DNA from: Cervus elaphus
Taxonomy: Eukaryota; Chordata; Mammalia; Artiodactyla; Cervidae
Direction of reading: 5' to 3'
DNA length: 64,000 bases
Assembly (NCBI RefSeq): GCF_910594005.1
Contig: NC_057819.1
Coordinates: 126,143,669 to 126,207,668 of the forward strand
The notes beneath the pieces were generated by a model, which saw only the letters and a program-made list of their open reading frames with translations, was not told where the DNA came from and made no database searches. Shown here piece after piece: positions 1-11,642 of the stretch. The position numbers and the translations under genes are program-made. How positions within the stretch are numbered: the first letter of the stretch is position 1; every line of letters begins with the position of its first letter.

Positions 1-278
1 CTCTGGGAAAGTTTGCTCCCAGAGGATGGAGTCTAAGAGGGAATCACAGCCCAATGCACCCCAAAGCAAAAAATTATCTCAGCGTAAAATCCTGCTGGGT
101 AGCCTCCATCAGGAGCTTCCCGGAAACCTGCTCATCCCAGAGCTGTCTGCTTCCCCATCACCCCTGTTTCTCATCCAGAGGAGACCACTGGCCCTACTCT
201 CCTGGGAAGCCTACATCTAGGCTAAATTCATAAAAATTATGCAGCAGTTTATTTTATGGTATCTATCAGCTGCTCACT

Positions 279-490
279 CAGTGGCACAGTGGTAGAGAAT
301 CCGCCTGCCCGTGCAGGAGACGCAAGAGATTTGGGGTTTGATCACTGGGTTGGGAAGATCCCCTAGAGAAGGAAATGGCAACCTGCTCCAGGCTTCTTGC
401 CTGGAAAATTCCATGGACAGAGGAGCCTGGCAGGCTACAGTCCATGGGGACCCAGAGGCAGATACAACTGAGCACACACGCACACACCAA
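279..490 (+). mobile_element. Bov-tA SINE with exact 9-bp TSD
   Basis: The tRNA-like head is slightly truncated (CAGTGGCACAGTGGTAGAGA), followed by GAAGATCCCCTAGAGAAGGA and CTCCAGGCTTCTTGCCTGGA. The TSD ctgctcact is at 270-278 and 491-499. Confidence 0.93.
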
Positions 491-499
491 CTGCTCACT

Positions 500-2013
500 T
501 GTCTGTCTTCCACCTGTTACCAGGAGGCCAGGTCTGACGGTTCCAGGCATCGCCCAGCTCAGGGGGGAGCAGTCGGGACAATGCTGGGGAACAGAGGGCT
601 TATCCGACGGCCCTCCTCACCTCCCCCCCACCACCTGGACCTGGCATGTGTCCTGGGGAGAGGCAGCTGAAGAGGACCAAGGCCAGGAAACCTCATTATC
701 TGTCCAGCTCAGGCCTGAACCAGCCCCAGGATGGACACTTCTATTGTGTGTCATCTTTGGAGACAGAGGAGGAAAAAAAAGTTTTGAGTCTCATGCCATT
801 TCTATATTTCAAAAAAAAAGAAACCCACCTATGACTTGTGCTCTTTCATCCCAGCTAATCTAGCTCCAGCTGGCTTGTTAGACACTGAGGGTGAAGTCAC
901 AAGGACCACTCTGGAGAGCGCGAAAAGGAGGGCCATCAGCCTCGCCGGCCTGTGGTCACCACTCACCGTGGTCACCTGGGCTCACTGTGGTCACTGCTGC
1001 AGCCCCATGGCTGCCCCTCCCTTCTCCTCTCCATCATGGTCGCCTGCACGGCCCCTTGGGAAGTGTCTGATTAGCAGGTACCCGCTTCCCCGGCCCCACG
1101 CAGGCTGGCTGCAGGAACAAAAAATTGTCAGGCAGATGCAGCCGGGGCTGCAGGCTGAGGCGTTGATGTGACCAAGGAGGTCCTCCTGCACCTCCTCCAG
1201 CGAGAGATGCAGGTGCCAGCTGCCGAGGGCGAGAATATTCACGGAGGAAATGAGTCTCCCTAGAGGAGCAAAGGTGACAAGATAACACTCGTCATCTTTA
1301 ATCAGAGACAGAGCCAGGGCAGCTGCTTCCGAAATAACTGCTCCGGCATCATGGAAAGCTGGACGCAGTGTGGCAAGCTGCTCATTTCAGGGGAAAATTG
1401 TCAGAGCCCAGACTACAAACAATAGACAAGCTGCCCTTGCGGTCACTCCTGGCTTCCCCCCGCCAGGTGCCTCGTGAGACCTCAGCTCGATGGGGTCAGA
1501 GGAACGGTTTTGGGGGTGAAATGGCAGGGGTGGCCCTGCTTGCTGGTCCCCTTCTGGGGTCCGAGGTTGGTGGCTGGATTCGCTTTGACCTGAAATGGAA
1601 TCACCAGCTCCTTGCCTTGGGGGTGTGGATGTTACTCTTCATCTCTCACGGCTCCAAGTGCCAACTGCCAGCATCTTTATCAGTGATGACGCGGCAGCAT
1701 TAGCTCTTGCTGTTCCTCACCTCCCACGGCACAGACCTGTACGGGGCTGGGAGGGGAGGCTCTGCAGGCGCGAGCAGCTTCCAGGGCTGCCCTGGATCGG
1801 CCGCAGCAAGCGCGGTGCCTGTGCTCAGTTCCCCCAGGAAGAGTCTCCCCCACGACAAAGGACACTGGAGCTTGATGTGGATTCTGTATCAACCCTCCAG
1901 CTCCCCCTGTTCTCCCCACCTGAACAGCCCCCTGCACTGCCAGTCCCCTTTCTTGCTCAATCCCCTTTACTGCCCCAACCGCTCAGAGAAGTGCTGGCAA
2001 AAGAGGGTATCTT
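500..2013. other. Unassigned intergenic DNA
   Basis: Moderately GC-rich, with no exon or nameable repeat. Open frames on both strands look random. Confidence 0.3.
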
Positions 2014-2338
2014 CTTTTTTTTTTTTCAATTTTATTTATTTATTTTTGGTTCTGCTGGGTCTCTATTGCTGAGGGCTTTTCTCTAGTTGCGGCAAGCCGT
2101 GGCTACACTCTAGTTGCGATGCTAGCATCATCTCAGAGTCTCTTGTTGCCAAGGACGGGCTCTCGGGGGTGGGGGCTTAAGTAGTTGTGGCCAGCAGGCT
2201 CTAGAGCACAGGCTCAGTATTTGTGGGTGCTGGGGCTTAGCTGCTCAGCATTTGGGAATCTTCCCGGATCAGGGATCGAACCCATGTCTCCTGCACTAGC
2301 AGGTGAATTCTTTACCACTGAGCCACCAGGGAAGCCCA
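2014..2338 (-). mobile_element. Long CHR/SINE2-type SINE
   Basis: The minus-strand head is GGGCTTCCCTGGTGGCTCAG, with GGGTTCGATCCCTGATCCGG and the long-class body (GCCTGTGCTCTAGAGCCTGC, GCAACTAGAGTGTAGCCACG). An A-rich tail lies at 2014-2045. Confidence 0.9.
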
Positions 2339-2789
2339 GACAAGGGCATCTTTGTTACTGCAGCTCTATGTTGCAAAGTGGCTGCCGTCTCCTTTCACGG
2401 TGGTCCCTGCGGAGGCCAGCGGGGCAATGGCACTCTGCAAAACCAATCCAAGCCAAACATAAGCCAAGCCATTTTTTTTTTTTTTAACCTTAAAAAGTTC
2501 GGCGGGCACGTCCTACCAGTTGGAGACAGTGTGACCAGAATCTCTTTCTTCCCATTTTGCCGTGGGAACCCAGTAGGGGGACAGAGCAAGAGGAAAGTGG
2601 AGACAGCTGCGTTAGCCAAGCACAGGAGAAGAAAGTCATGAGAAGACGCAACGAAAGTTCGGAATAGGCAATGGGGTGTCCGCAGCCGGAGGTACAAAGA
2701 CAAGTGGGTGTTTGGGACCCTAAGCAGCATGCAGCAGAACCAATGGACATGGCTGGAGGCAAACTGGGTGCCAAGACACCAAAGCAGGA

Positions 2790-2925
2790 CTCAGCCTGCC
2801 ACAGCCTGGCTGTGTGGCTTTCTGAAGCCACTTGACTTCTGTGGGCTTCATTTTCCTCTGTGCAATGAGATGGCAGGACCCAACCTCCTGTTTTCTTTCC
2901 AGCTTGAAAATCTTATTCAATGACT
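2790..2925 (+). repeat. MIR-family fragment
   Basis: GGCTGTGTGGCTTTCTGAAG, CTTGACTTCTGTGGGCTTCA and TTTTCCTCTGTGCAATGAGA follow the MIR3/MIR 3' half. Confidence 0.7.
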
Positions 2926-3064
2926 AGGAATAGATGGAAAATAAGGATCGATCAAGAGAACACATGAGGTCACCTGCTTGTTTCTTGAAATCCTGCTCTC
3001 CTGTGCAATCTCTTGATTTGAATAATTAGGGATATCCATTTAAGTTATTATGCTGGTCATGGTA

Positions 3065-3560
3065 AAGAGCTCAACTTTCGAACAACATGTTCTCTTTTTA
3101 CTATCTTTGATCTAGTAACTCCACTTCAAGGAGTCTGAATAAAACTCAAGATAATGAGACAAAGACTCATGTACAAAGATGAACCATTTATCCTTACTAG
3201 CAAAGATAAAAAGATAAAAATAACTTCCCAAATGGATATAACCAAAATAAATTGACATCAGGACTTCCCTGGTGGTCCAGTGACTAGGACTCTGCACTCC
3301 TAATACAGGGGGCCCAGGTTCGATCCCTGGTCAGGGAACTAGATCCCACATACTGCAACTAAGAGTTCACATGCTGTAGCTAAAAGAGTCTGTGTGCCAC
3401 AACTAAGATCGACGCTCCCAAGTGCCGCAACTGAGTGGTGCAGCCAAATAAGCAAAATAAACAAATACATTGGCACAGCCGTGAAAATGTCTTCAATGAT
3501 ATTTTAAAACATTGGAAATTATTCGTGCTATAAACACAAACATAGCCACATACATGACAG
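3065..3560 (+). mobile_element. Ancient LINE fragment around the SINE
   Basis: GATCTAGTAACTCCACTTCA to the left and ATGATATTTTAAAACATTGG to the right resemble old L1 3' sequence. Family uncertain. Confidence 0.4.
3262..3470 (+). mobile_element. CHR/SINE2-type SINE
   Basis: The head reads AGGACTTCCCTGGTGGTCCA, with GGTTCGATCCCTGGTCAGGG, ACTGCAACTAAGAGTTCACA and an AAATAAACAAATAC tail. Confidence 0.9.
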
Positions 3561-4619
3561 ATGCTGTTAATGGTACACAGCCTTCTTCTCTTGGAGGTTG
3601 CATTCAGACTCAGCATCCTTCTCAACACAGCTTTCTGAATGGCTGCTATCAATTACCGTTGGCATTCAGATGAAATCTACTACCATCTCAGTATGAGATC
3701 CTTCAGCAATAAGGATAACAGACAAGGTCAGGATGAAAAAGGCAGCTAAGTGGAGATTCAGAGCTCAATTCACAGGAGGTCAAGTGAGGGCAGTTACAGG
3801 GTTATCATAGCCCGTCGGGGACCAGAGGTGGGCTGGGATGGGGATGAGACTATTGGAAATTCAATACATTTCCTGCTGTGTTGCTTGGGAACCCCAGGAG
3901 CAGAAAGTTGTGCTTTTGAGACAACAAATTGAAAAGGTCTGGGGTTGTCCTTGTTTCCCTCCTCCTGCAGGGGGCAAAGTGTCCTTTGAGATGTAGCTGC
4001 TCAAGAATGCCAGGCTCCCAGGACTGGAGTAGTTGAGGTGGAGGGCTTTTCTGAGTTGTCTGAGAATTGGTAGACTCCAGGGAAAAATTCCTTCTGAAAT
4101 GGGTTTGCTGCAGAAGTGCAGTCACCATGTGACCAGCTATCACTGATAACTCGGGCTGCTGCCCAAGGGTCTCTGGGTGGACGAACAGGGAACCAGTGGT
4201 CCCTTTGGGCATCCCAAGGAAGAAGCTAGGAAGAGCCATGTGCCTAGTCCCTCCTCCTCCTGACTGAGGACTGATGCTCTCAGGACAGAGAGACAAAGAG
4301 GCTGAGCCTTGGACATCTGTGGAGCTTGCAGAGGCAGGCAGAGGTACTCCTGAAGCTGGGGGACAAGTGACCCCATTGCCCGCATTTCAAATGAAGGAGC
4401 CACTTTTCCAGGGGGTGGTATGGATCGTGTGTCCCTTCCCCCCACCCCCAGCAGAGACTCCCCACTCCCCTTGTGAGACTGTCTGACTGCAAGGACTGGA
4501 TTTTCTAGATTAGGTCCTTTATTAACCCCAGGTTGGGAGGGGGAGACGGGTGGAGACTTGAGTCTGCCTGGCATCTTCATTTCTTCTCTCCCGTCCTCCA
4601 TAAATCCATTCCAAGGCGA
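3561..4619. other. Unassigned intergenic DNA
   Basis: No repeat or exon recognised. Short minus-strand frames (up to 161 codons) lack domains. Confidence 0.3.
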
Positions 4620-5460
4620 TGACATTTGCGGAGTGTATTTTCACGGGTCTCTATAATCCCTTCAGAATATTAAGGCCACATTACTTTATCTTTGGTTACA
4701 TTAACTTCAATTTTCCTTATGAGTTAGTATTTGGCTAAAAATTAATATAGTGAAGTTGAAAAGAATCTTACGATAGGAAAAAGACTAATTTCATCTCTGA
4801 CTGCTCAGATCCTGGAGTACACCGGGGTTAATGTAATTAACTTACAATTTGAGCCCGGGTTGTGTACATACACTGAATCTCCCCGCTGGAAACGAGATTA
4901 GATTTTATTACTCTATATATCCTGGTTATCTTCACCGAGCCTGCTCGGTGCTACAATGAAAACGCAGAACCATCTGGTACTGAGCCCGTGCAGTTTATTT
5001 AAGGATTTAATTAAATGCTCTAAATGGAGAGCTTCTCTGAATTAACATTTTAAATGTGACTTATTGCAGGTTTAATATTGTCTTAATGCCAACCTGGGAA
5101 ACTCCATAGTCAAGTTGTTGACGTTCAAATTGAATTCATTTGGGTGGCTCCGGGGGGACCCATTAATTAATCTAAACAACTAATGGGGATTGGTTCTGAC
5201 TTTTGATGAAGATTATTTACTGAGACAATTTGCAATGAATAAAGAGTCACAGTAGGCAAATGCTTAATTGAATTCAAAAAAGTCTCATTGTGTTTAATAT
5301 CACGGATGCATCATGTGAGTAAGCTTTGAAATACCATGAAAGGGGCGATTGCTTCAATCTTCTTAGCTGAGCACTAATAACAAAGCGAATGGGTAATTAC
5401 ATTTTCCTGGGTAATTTGCTGCTTGCAAAAGGACAACAGGTCTGTCTGGCTAATCGCTTC
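4620..5460. other. Candidate conserved noncoding island
   Basis: About 840 bp without repeat signature and packed with homeodomain-type cores: TTAACTTCAATTTTCCTT, AATGTAATTAACTTACAATTT, AAGGATTTAATTAAATGCTC, CTGAATTAACATTTTAAATG, CCCATTAATTAATC and GCTTAATTGAATTC. Abrupt GC-rich flanks on both sides. Strongest such island by length and motif density. Confidence 0.55.
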
Positions 5461-5934
5461 CTTGGAAAGAAATTTCTGAAAGCATAAACTTTGCCCTTGG
5501 ATGGCAGGTGGCCCCAGTGGTGGTCCAAAGGCGATGACATGGACGGATCTAGGTTGCACACTGCTGGATTCTCCCCCTCCTGCGGTCAGGAAGCTGCCTG
5601 GATGAAAGGCCCTCCTCCACCCTGCAAAGGCCCTAAATAGCCTCCACCTTCCCTCTGCTTTGCTGCCCGACTCTTGAGTGTCACTCATGAATCCGAATGA
5701 CTCAAGCGAGGGAGAGCTTGTCCAGCCCTTCTTGCTCCAGTTTTTCACCTTCTGGATGAACACAAGGCAGACCTCTGTTTCCAGGAAATTGGAAGGTTGC
5801 CCCAGCAACCGGTACGACCTCCACCCTGTCCATCCTTCACGGTCGAGGGCAGCATCTCAAGATTGCTCGGCTCACTCTGCCCTTTCCCTCTGTTTCTCCA
5901 CGTGCATCTCAGGACCAGCAGCCCGGGTCACCAG

Positions 5935-6035
5935 GCATCTTGGGAATGAGGACTCTTGGGCCCGCCCTGCCCCACTGAATCAGAATCTGCCTTTAACACG
6001 AACCCCAGGGGACCACATGCACATCCTAATTGAGA
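5935..6035 (+). repeat. MER5A-like fragment
   Basis: CCCACTGAATCAGAATCTGC, TTAACACGAACCCCAGGGGA and CATCCTAATTGAGACGC follow the 3' half of MER5A. Confidence 0.55.
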
Positions 6036-6849
6036 CGCTCAATCCACAGCACTCTTTCTGTGAGGGTCTATGCCATCCTGTTGAATGAGTTTTTCTTCTT
6101 TCTGGCCCTCCTGGTATCAGCTCCTGGGGACCAGGACTCAGGTCTCTACTTCTCCTGGATCTGCAGTGACACCGGGGATCACAGAGAGCCATCGAAAATG
6201 ACAGAAGCGATTGGTGGTTTCTCTCCAAATCTGTCTTCAATGTGGCCTAAGAGCCCACTCTATTGCACGGGGCACCACAGAGACCCAACCAGTCAAGGTC
6301 AGAGAGCACCTACCTCCACCACGACCCCCTCAAACCCAGGGCTAGGGGATACTCAGCAAATATCTGCTAGGGTGAACAAGCTATCATTACTGTGGGACGA
6401 TTCCTTATATCCACATGCTGGCAAACAGCCCAGTCTGCACCAGTTCTACACGACGGCCTGTCCTCAAGGTCAGGGACTTGTGTCCCCAAGAAAGTCCCCA
6501 CCACTCCAAGTCCTGCCACCCAGATCTCTCACCTCCCTAATGCAGGTTTGTGAATATTTTCACCGAAAGTACACCTGGATTCTGATTTTGTAAAGCCCGG
6601 ACTAAGGTGATCTTTACCAAACAAACCCATGATGACAAAATAGTTTACCCCCCAGAGGAAGCGTACTTCCCACGCTTACATTTTGTTTCAGGCCACCTGC
6701 GGCTGAACCAAGGGCAGAAGGATGCAGGTCATAAAGAAATAAAACAAAAGTGATTAAAAAAAAAAAGAAATCCAGCTGACAACAAAGAAAACAATCAACA
6801 GAGACAAAGCAACCTAAGAACAGGAGAGGGTATCACGGAGAAGCAGAGC

Positions 6850-7222
6850 CCAGAACCAAGGTCACTTCTGAAGCTGACTGAGCCCTTTTGTGACCGTTGC
6901 CAAAAGCCCCCTGATATCACTAGCAGGCTTCCTGACCCCATATTAGGCAAAAATGCCCACCCCAGTGCTCACCCTAAAGCGCCCTAACCAATCACTTAAA
7001 GTCAATCTTCCAGCAGGAATTTTCTTTGTCTTGAGGTTATGGAAATTGGCTACTAATCCACAAAATCCACAAATCCACAAGCACTCTCCCTGGTCCATCA
7101 GAAGGTGGTCCCGCTGGGCTCACAGTACCTTCATCATCTCCACTCTTTGTTCTTAGTAAACTCACTCCCTTCTGAAATTCTCTGTGTTTGGAAATTCTTT
7201 TCCAACCCAAGCTTGGACTGCC
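6850..7222 (+). repeat. Possible ERV1-type solo LTR
   Basis: The segment has LTR-like order: CCCTAACCAATCACTTAAAG (CCAAT-type promoter box), CTGGGCTCACAGTACCTTCA, an AGTAAACTCACTCCC poly(A)-like signal, then GGAAATTCTTTTCCAACCCA and GACTGCCTCAACACA. The family is recognised by layout, not by name. No internal viral gene adjoins it. Confidence 0.45.
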
Positions 7223-7224
7223 TC

Positions 7225-8320
7225 AACACAACCCAAATAGCCCAGTTTAAAAAATAGGCAAATGACCTGAAGAGACCTTTCTTCAATGAAGGCACACAAC
7301 CAACCAACGGGGACGTGAAAGATGCTCAACATCACTATGTCACTAATCATCAGGGAAACACAGATCAAAACCACAAAGAGATGCCACCTTGTGTCTGTCA
7401 GGATGGCTGCCATTAAAATAAATACAGATGTCGGTGAGGATGTGGGGAAATCGGAACCCCTGTGCAATGTTCCACCTGCCATGGAGAACAGTGTGGAGGT
7501 CCCTCAAAAAATTAAAGATTAGGGACTTCCTTGATGGCCCAGTGGTTAAGAATCAACTTGCAATGCAGGGGATTCGGGTTCAATCCCCATTCAGGGAATT
7601 AAGATCCCACATGTCATGGAGCAACTAAGCCTGCTTGCCACAAATACTGAGCCCACGAGCTCCGGAAACTCGTGTGCCAAAACGAAAGGTCTCGAATGAG
7701 GCAATGACAACCTCAAGTGCCAAAACTAAGGCCAGACACAGCCACAGAAATAAACATTAAAAAAAAAAAACTAAAAATAAACTACCAGCAATCCTGCTTA
7801 TGGGAATTTACCTCAAAGAACTGAAACCAGTACCTTGAAGAGATAGTTGCACACCTGTGTTCATTGCAGCATTATTCACAATAGCCAGAATTTGGAAGCA
7901 ATCTAAATGTCCATCAGTGGATGAATGGATAAAGAAGATGTGATCTATCGGTACTAGAAAGATTACATATTCTGCTTTAAGAAGAAAGGGAATTATGATA
8001 TATGCCACCACACGGATGAACCGTGAGGACATTGCGTGGACTGCAATAAGCCAGCCGCAGAATAACAAACACTGTGTGATTCCACTTACAGGAGGGATCT
8101 GAAGTAATCAAGCTCACAGAAGCAAAAGTCAAATGGTGGTTGCCAGGGCTGAGAAGAGAGAAGAACTGGAGAGCTGCTGATTAAATAGTATCCTGTTTCA
8201 GTTGTGTAAGATAAAAACGTTCTAGGCATTCGTTGTACAACGATTGTGCTTATCAGTAACAATTATACGTAGTACACTTAAAATTTTGTTAAGAGGGTAA
8301 AAGAAAAAAGCCAACCGATA
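7225..8320 (+). mobile_element. L1 3' portion interrupted by a CHR-type SINE
   Basis: Sense L1 at 7225-7520 and 7771-8320: CATCAGGGAAACACAGATCAA, GGATGCTGCC-like GGATGGCTGCCATTAAAAT, TTGCAGCATTATTCACAATA, GTGGTTGCCAGGGCTGAGAA and AACGTTCTAGGCATTCG. Confidence 0.9.
7521..7770 (+). mobile_element. Long CHR/SINE2-type SINE
   Basis: The head reads AGGGACTTCCTTGATGGCCC, with GGTTCAATCCCCATTCAGGG and GAGCAACTAAGCCTGCTTGC, and an A-run tail. Confidence 0.9.
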
Positions 8321-8415
8321 ATGGCATTGCAACTATATCAGCTGCCTACTTTTAGTGACTGTGCCCTGGTTATTGTAAGATGTGAATAGGAATGATAGTG
8401 GTGAAAGGTCCCTGG

Positions 8416-8622
8416 CAGGGCTTCTCGGCCTTGGCACCACTGACGTTTTGAACTAGATCATTCTTTGCTGTGGGGGCTGCCCTGTGCAATGAAGAGTGTT
8501 TAGCAGCATCCCCGGCTTGTACACACTGGATCCCAGAAGCACACCCCAACCCCCAAGATGTGACAACCAAAATGTCTCTTTACCCTGCCGAGTGTCCCCT
8601 GGGAAGAATCACTGGTCAACAG
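8416..8622 (-). repeat. MER20-type hAT DNA transposon
   Basis: Antisense MER20: GGCTTCTCGGCCTTGGCACC, CTGTGGGGGCTGCCCTGTGC, TTTAGCAGCATCCCCGGC, GTGACAACCAAAATGTCTC and GAGTGTCCCCTGGG. Close to full length. Confidence 0.9.
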
Positions 8623-8689
8623 AAACTCTCTGTATTATCTTTAATTTTATAATCTAAAATTATTTCAAAATAAAAAGTTTATATCATAA

Positions 8690-9965
8690 CACCAAAAACA
8701 TGAACCGTGAAAGAAATCATTAATACGCTGGATTTCATTACAATTTAAAACTTCTGCTCTATGAAAGGCAATGTCAACAGAAGGAGAAGACATGCTACAG
8801 ATTGGGAGGAAAATATCTGCAAAAGACACGTCTGATAAAGGACTGTGACCCAAAGTATAAAAAGAACACTTATAATTTAACAGTAAGAAAATAAGCAATC
8901 CAATTTTAAAAATGGACAAAAGACCTTAACAGAAAGACACCTCATCAAAGGAGACATACAGACAGCAAATAAATATATGAAAAAATTCTCCATGTAATAT
9001 TTCAGCAGAGAAATGCAAAATAACAACGACATCTGCTGATCTCTTGTTGTTCAGTTGCTAAGTCATGCCCGACTCTTTTCACCTCCATGAACTGGTGCAC
9101 ACTAGCCTTCCCTGTCCTTCACTGTCTGCTGGAGTCTGCTCATCCTCATGTCCACTGAGTCAGCGATGTCATCCAGCTTTCTCATCTTCTGTTGCCCCCT
9201 TCTCCTCCTGCCCTCCATCCTTCCCAGTAGCAGGGTCTTTTCCAATGAGTCCATTCCTTGCATCAGGTGGCCAGAATATTGGAGCTTCAGCTTCAACATC
9301 AGTCCTTCCATGAATATTCAAGGTTGGTTTCCTTTAGGATTGGTTGGCTTGATCTCCTTGGACTGGTTGGCCAAGGGAGTCTCAAGAATCTTCTCCAGCA
9401 CCACAATTCGAAAGCATCAATTCTTCAGCGCTCACCCTTCTTTGTGGTCCAGCTCTCACATCCACAAACACTAACAGTGCCAAATGCTGGTGAGGACTTG
9501 GAACAAAAGAAACTCTCATTCATTGCTGTGGGAATGCAAAATGGTACAGCCATTTTGGAAGACAAGCAATTTCTTACAAAACTAAGCATTCTGGTACCAT
9601 CTATCAATCATGCATTTTGATATTTACCCAAAGGAACTGAAAACATGTCAACATAAAAACCTGCCCACAGATTTTTTTTAACAGCTCTATTTGTAATTGC
9701 CAAAACTTGGAAGCAATCAAGATGTCCTTGGGGAATGGCTAAACTGTGGTACATCCAGGCACTGGAATATTATTTAGCACACACAGAATAAGGACCTATC
9801 AAGCCATATCAAAGACAAGGCAGAAACTCACATATATGTTACTAAGTGAAAGAAGCCAATCAGAGAAACCTACATTCTGTATGATTCATTCTGGAGAAAG
9901 CAGATCTCTGCTCGGAGGCAGTAAAAATATTGTTTGTTTCCCAGGGTTAGCTCATCTTAGAACCC
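8690..9965 (+). mobile_element. L1 3' portion, interrupted by BovB
   Basis: Sense L1 at 8690-9044 (GAAGACATGCTACAGATTGG, ATGGACAAAAGACCTTAACA) and 9476-9965 (TGCCAAATGCTGGTGAGGAC, GGAATGCAAAATGGTACAGC, TCATTCTGGAGAAAGCAGAT). Confidence 0.88.
9046..9475 (-). mobile_element. BovB LINE 3' fragment nested in L1
   Basis: Antisense BovB from TTGTTGTTCAGTTGCTAAGT to TCTCACATCCACAAACACT. The minus strand reads MEGLMLKLKLQYSGHLMQ and a RRRRGQQKMRKLDDIADSVD block. Confidence 0.93.
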
Positions 9966-10044
9966 TGTTTTTCAGAAAAATATCTATTGAGATTCCATCG
10001 GGCTTGGATTTTCCAGGGTCCATCTTGGGAGATGCTGTTCCAAA

Positions 10045-10184
10045 CCAGTAATTCTCAACCAGGGGTGATTCTGTCTCCCAAGGGGCTTCTGGAAATCCCT
10101 GAAGACCTTTTCGGTCATCATGTCCTGGCAGGCGGGGTGCCATGGCACATAAAGTGGGAGGAGACCAGGATGTTGTCAACATTT
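10045..10184 (+). repeat. MER20-like hAT DNA transposon remnant
   Basis: Starts CAGTAATTCTCAACCAGGGG, the MER20 terminus, followed by TGATTCTGTCTCCCAAGGGG and a degraded interior. The 3' end was overrun by the SINE at 10185. Confidence 0.75.
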
Positions 10185-10408
10185 TACAGCAGAGCAACTA
10201 AGCCCGCACATCACAGCTACTGAGCCTGCGTGCTGCAACTGCTGAAACTCACGCGCCCAGAGCCCGTGCTCCGCAACAAGAGAAGCTACTGCAAGGAGAA
10301 GCCTGCTGACCACAGTGAAGAGTGGCCCACACTCGCTGCAACTTGAGAAAGCCGGTGCACAGCAATGAAGACCCAGTGCAGCCAAAATAAATGAATACAT
10401 AAATAAAG
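10185..10408 (+). mobile_element. 5'-truncated long CHR/SINE2-type SINE
   Basis: Lacks the tRNA head. Carries the long-class body (GAGCAACTAAGCCCGCACAT, CTCCGCAACAAGAGAAGC, CACTCGCTGCAACTTGAG) and an AATAAATGAATACATAAATAAA tail. Confidence 0.85.
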
Positions 10409-11239
10409 AAGAGTTCCCATGGTTCAAGAGTTATCTAGCCATGCCAACTGACTTTGGAGGGGCGCTTTTAGCAGAGGTGGCTGTGATGGCACAATGGAAG
10501 GAAAGTTGCCCAGATAGGGTTTTGGAAACCAATGCCAAACTCTTGCAAAGCAGAGCTGCAAAGGGTTCTAAAAAGTTCGAGCCATAATTGAGGAGCAGAG
10601 GGAGTGTCAGTGGGCAAAAGATTTGATGGTGCAGGCTGACGCCTATTATTTTGTTTATTAGAGAGATTTCGTGTCTCCCACTCCTATTCACAGGTGTGTG
10701 AACCCAAAATGTGATAGCAGAGGGGAACTATGGAACAGAGGTATGACCACAGGGGACTCCAGGCTGATCTCTGCTCTCTCCACAGGAGCAGGGAGGGTAG
10801 AGCCCTTGTGGAGACCCTGGCCGAGGACCCTCCCCATCCCTGGGGGGGTAGGCAGTTCACGAGCCCACCGAGCACCAGCCTGCCGGTCCAGCCCCTCTCC
10901 CACTTCTGTCCTGTGACAGCCCCGTTCCAGTGCATTAAAAGGAAGCTTCTCATGAACCTGGATTTTACTACATTTATCTCATTGCCAACCTTCAAAATGC
11001 CAAACACTGCCACTTGCCCTGGGGGAAGTAATTTCATCTCTTACCCCGAATGTCACCACAGAAATTCACTTCAAACCCCACTGACTGATTGGTTTCTCCT
11101 GCTTCAGCGCCGACTCGGATGCCAGGCGTCAGAGACAAAGGGACTCACCTCTTTCTCTCTGCGCTCTCGGCATCCTTTAGTATTAAAATCACAAGCTGCC
11201 ACTTCCACGTCCTGAAAGAGACGTGGAAAATAATTTATT
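10409..11239. other. Unassigned intergenic DNA
   Basis: No repeat or exon that I can name. Confidence 0.3.
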
Positions 11240-11580
11240 CGCAGGAAAAGCTTAACGATGATACATCCACATTATAAAATAGTGTGCAGCCACTAAAAAA
11301 AAAAAAAGCGTTGAAGACTATTTAAGGAAATGGAAAAATGCTCACATTAGGATGTTAGCTGGAAAAAATAAAAAAGCAGAATGCAATATAATCTCAAGTT
11401 TGTAAAAAATAAACAGTGAGAGAGAAAAAGAGTAGAGCAAAAAAGCAGAAAAATATTCCCTCTTATCTCCAGACAGAAAAAGTATAAATTTGTTTACTTT
11501 TTTGTACTATTCTATAATTTTCTAATTTTTCCACATGAGTATGTATTACTTCGGTAATAGTTAATTAAATGATCATTTAA
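11240..11580 (+). mobile_element. Old L1M-type 3' fragment
   Basis: TGTGCAGCCACTAAAAAA, GGAAATGGAAAAATGCTCAC and a poly-A/T-rich remainder (CTATAATTTTCTAATTTTT) follow the L1M 3' order. Confidence 0.6.
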
Positions 11581-11642
11581 AAAAAGAAAGCTTGCGTCTT
11601 ATTTCTCTCTTCAGGCTCAGGGCGATGATGCTTTCATAAGCT

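Noticed and set aside
9046..9475. Open frames with reverse-transcriptase-like tail sequence (also at 20116, 35331, 44910, 58133 and others)
   Set aside because: They are remnants of BovB ORF ends in 5'-truncated, mutated LINE copies, so they are annotated as mobile elements, not as genes.
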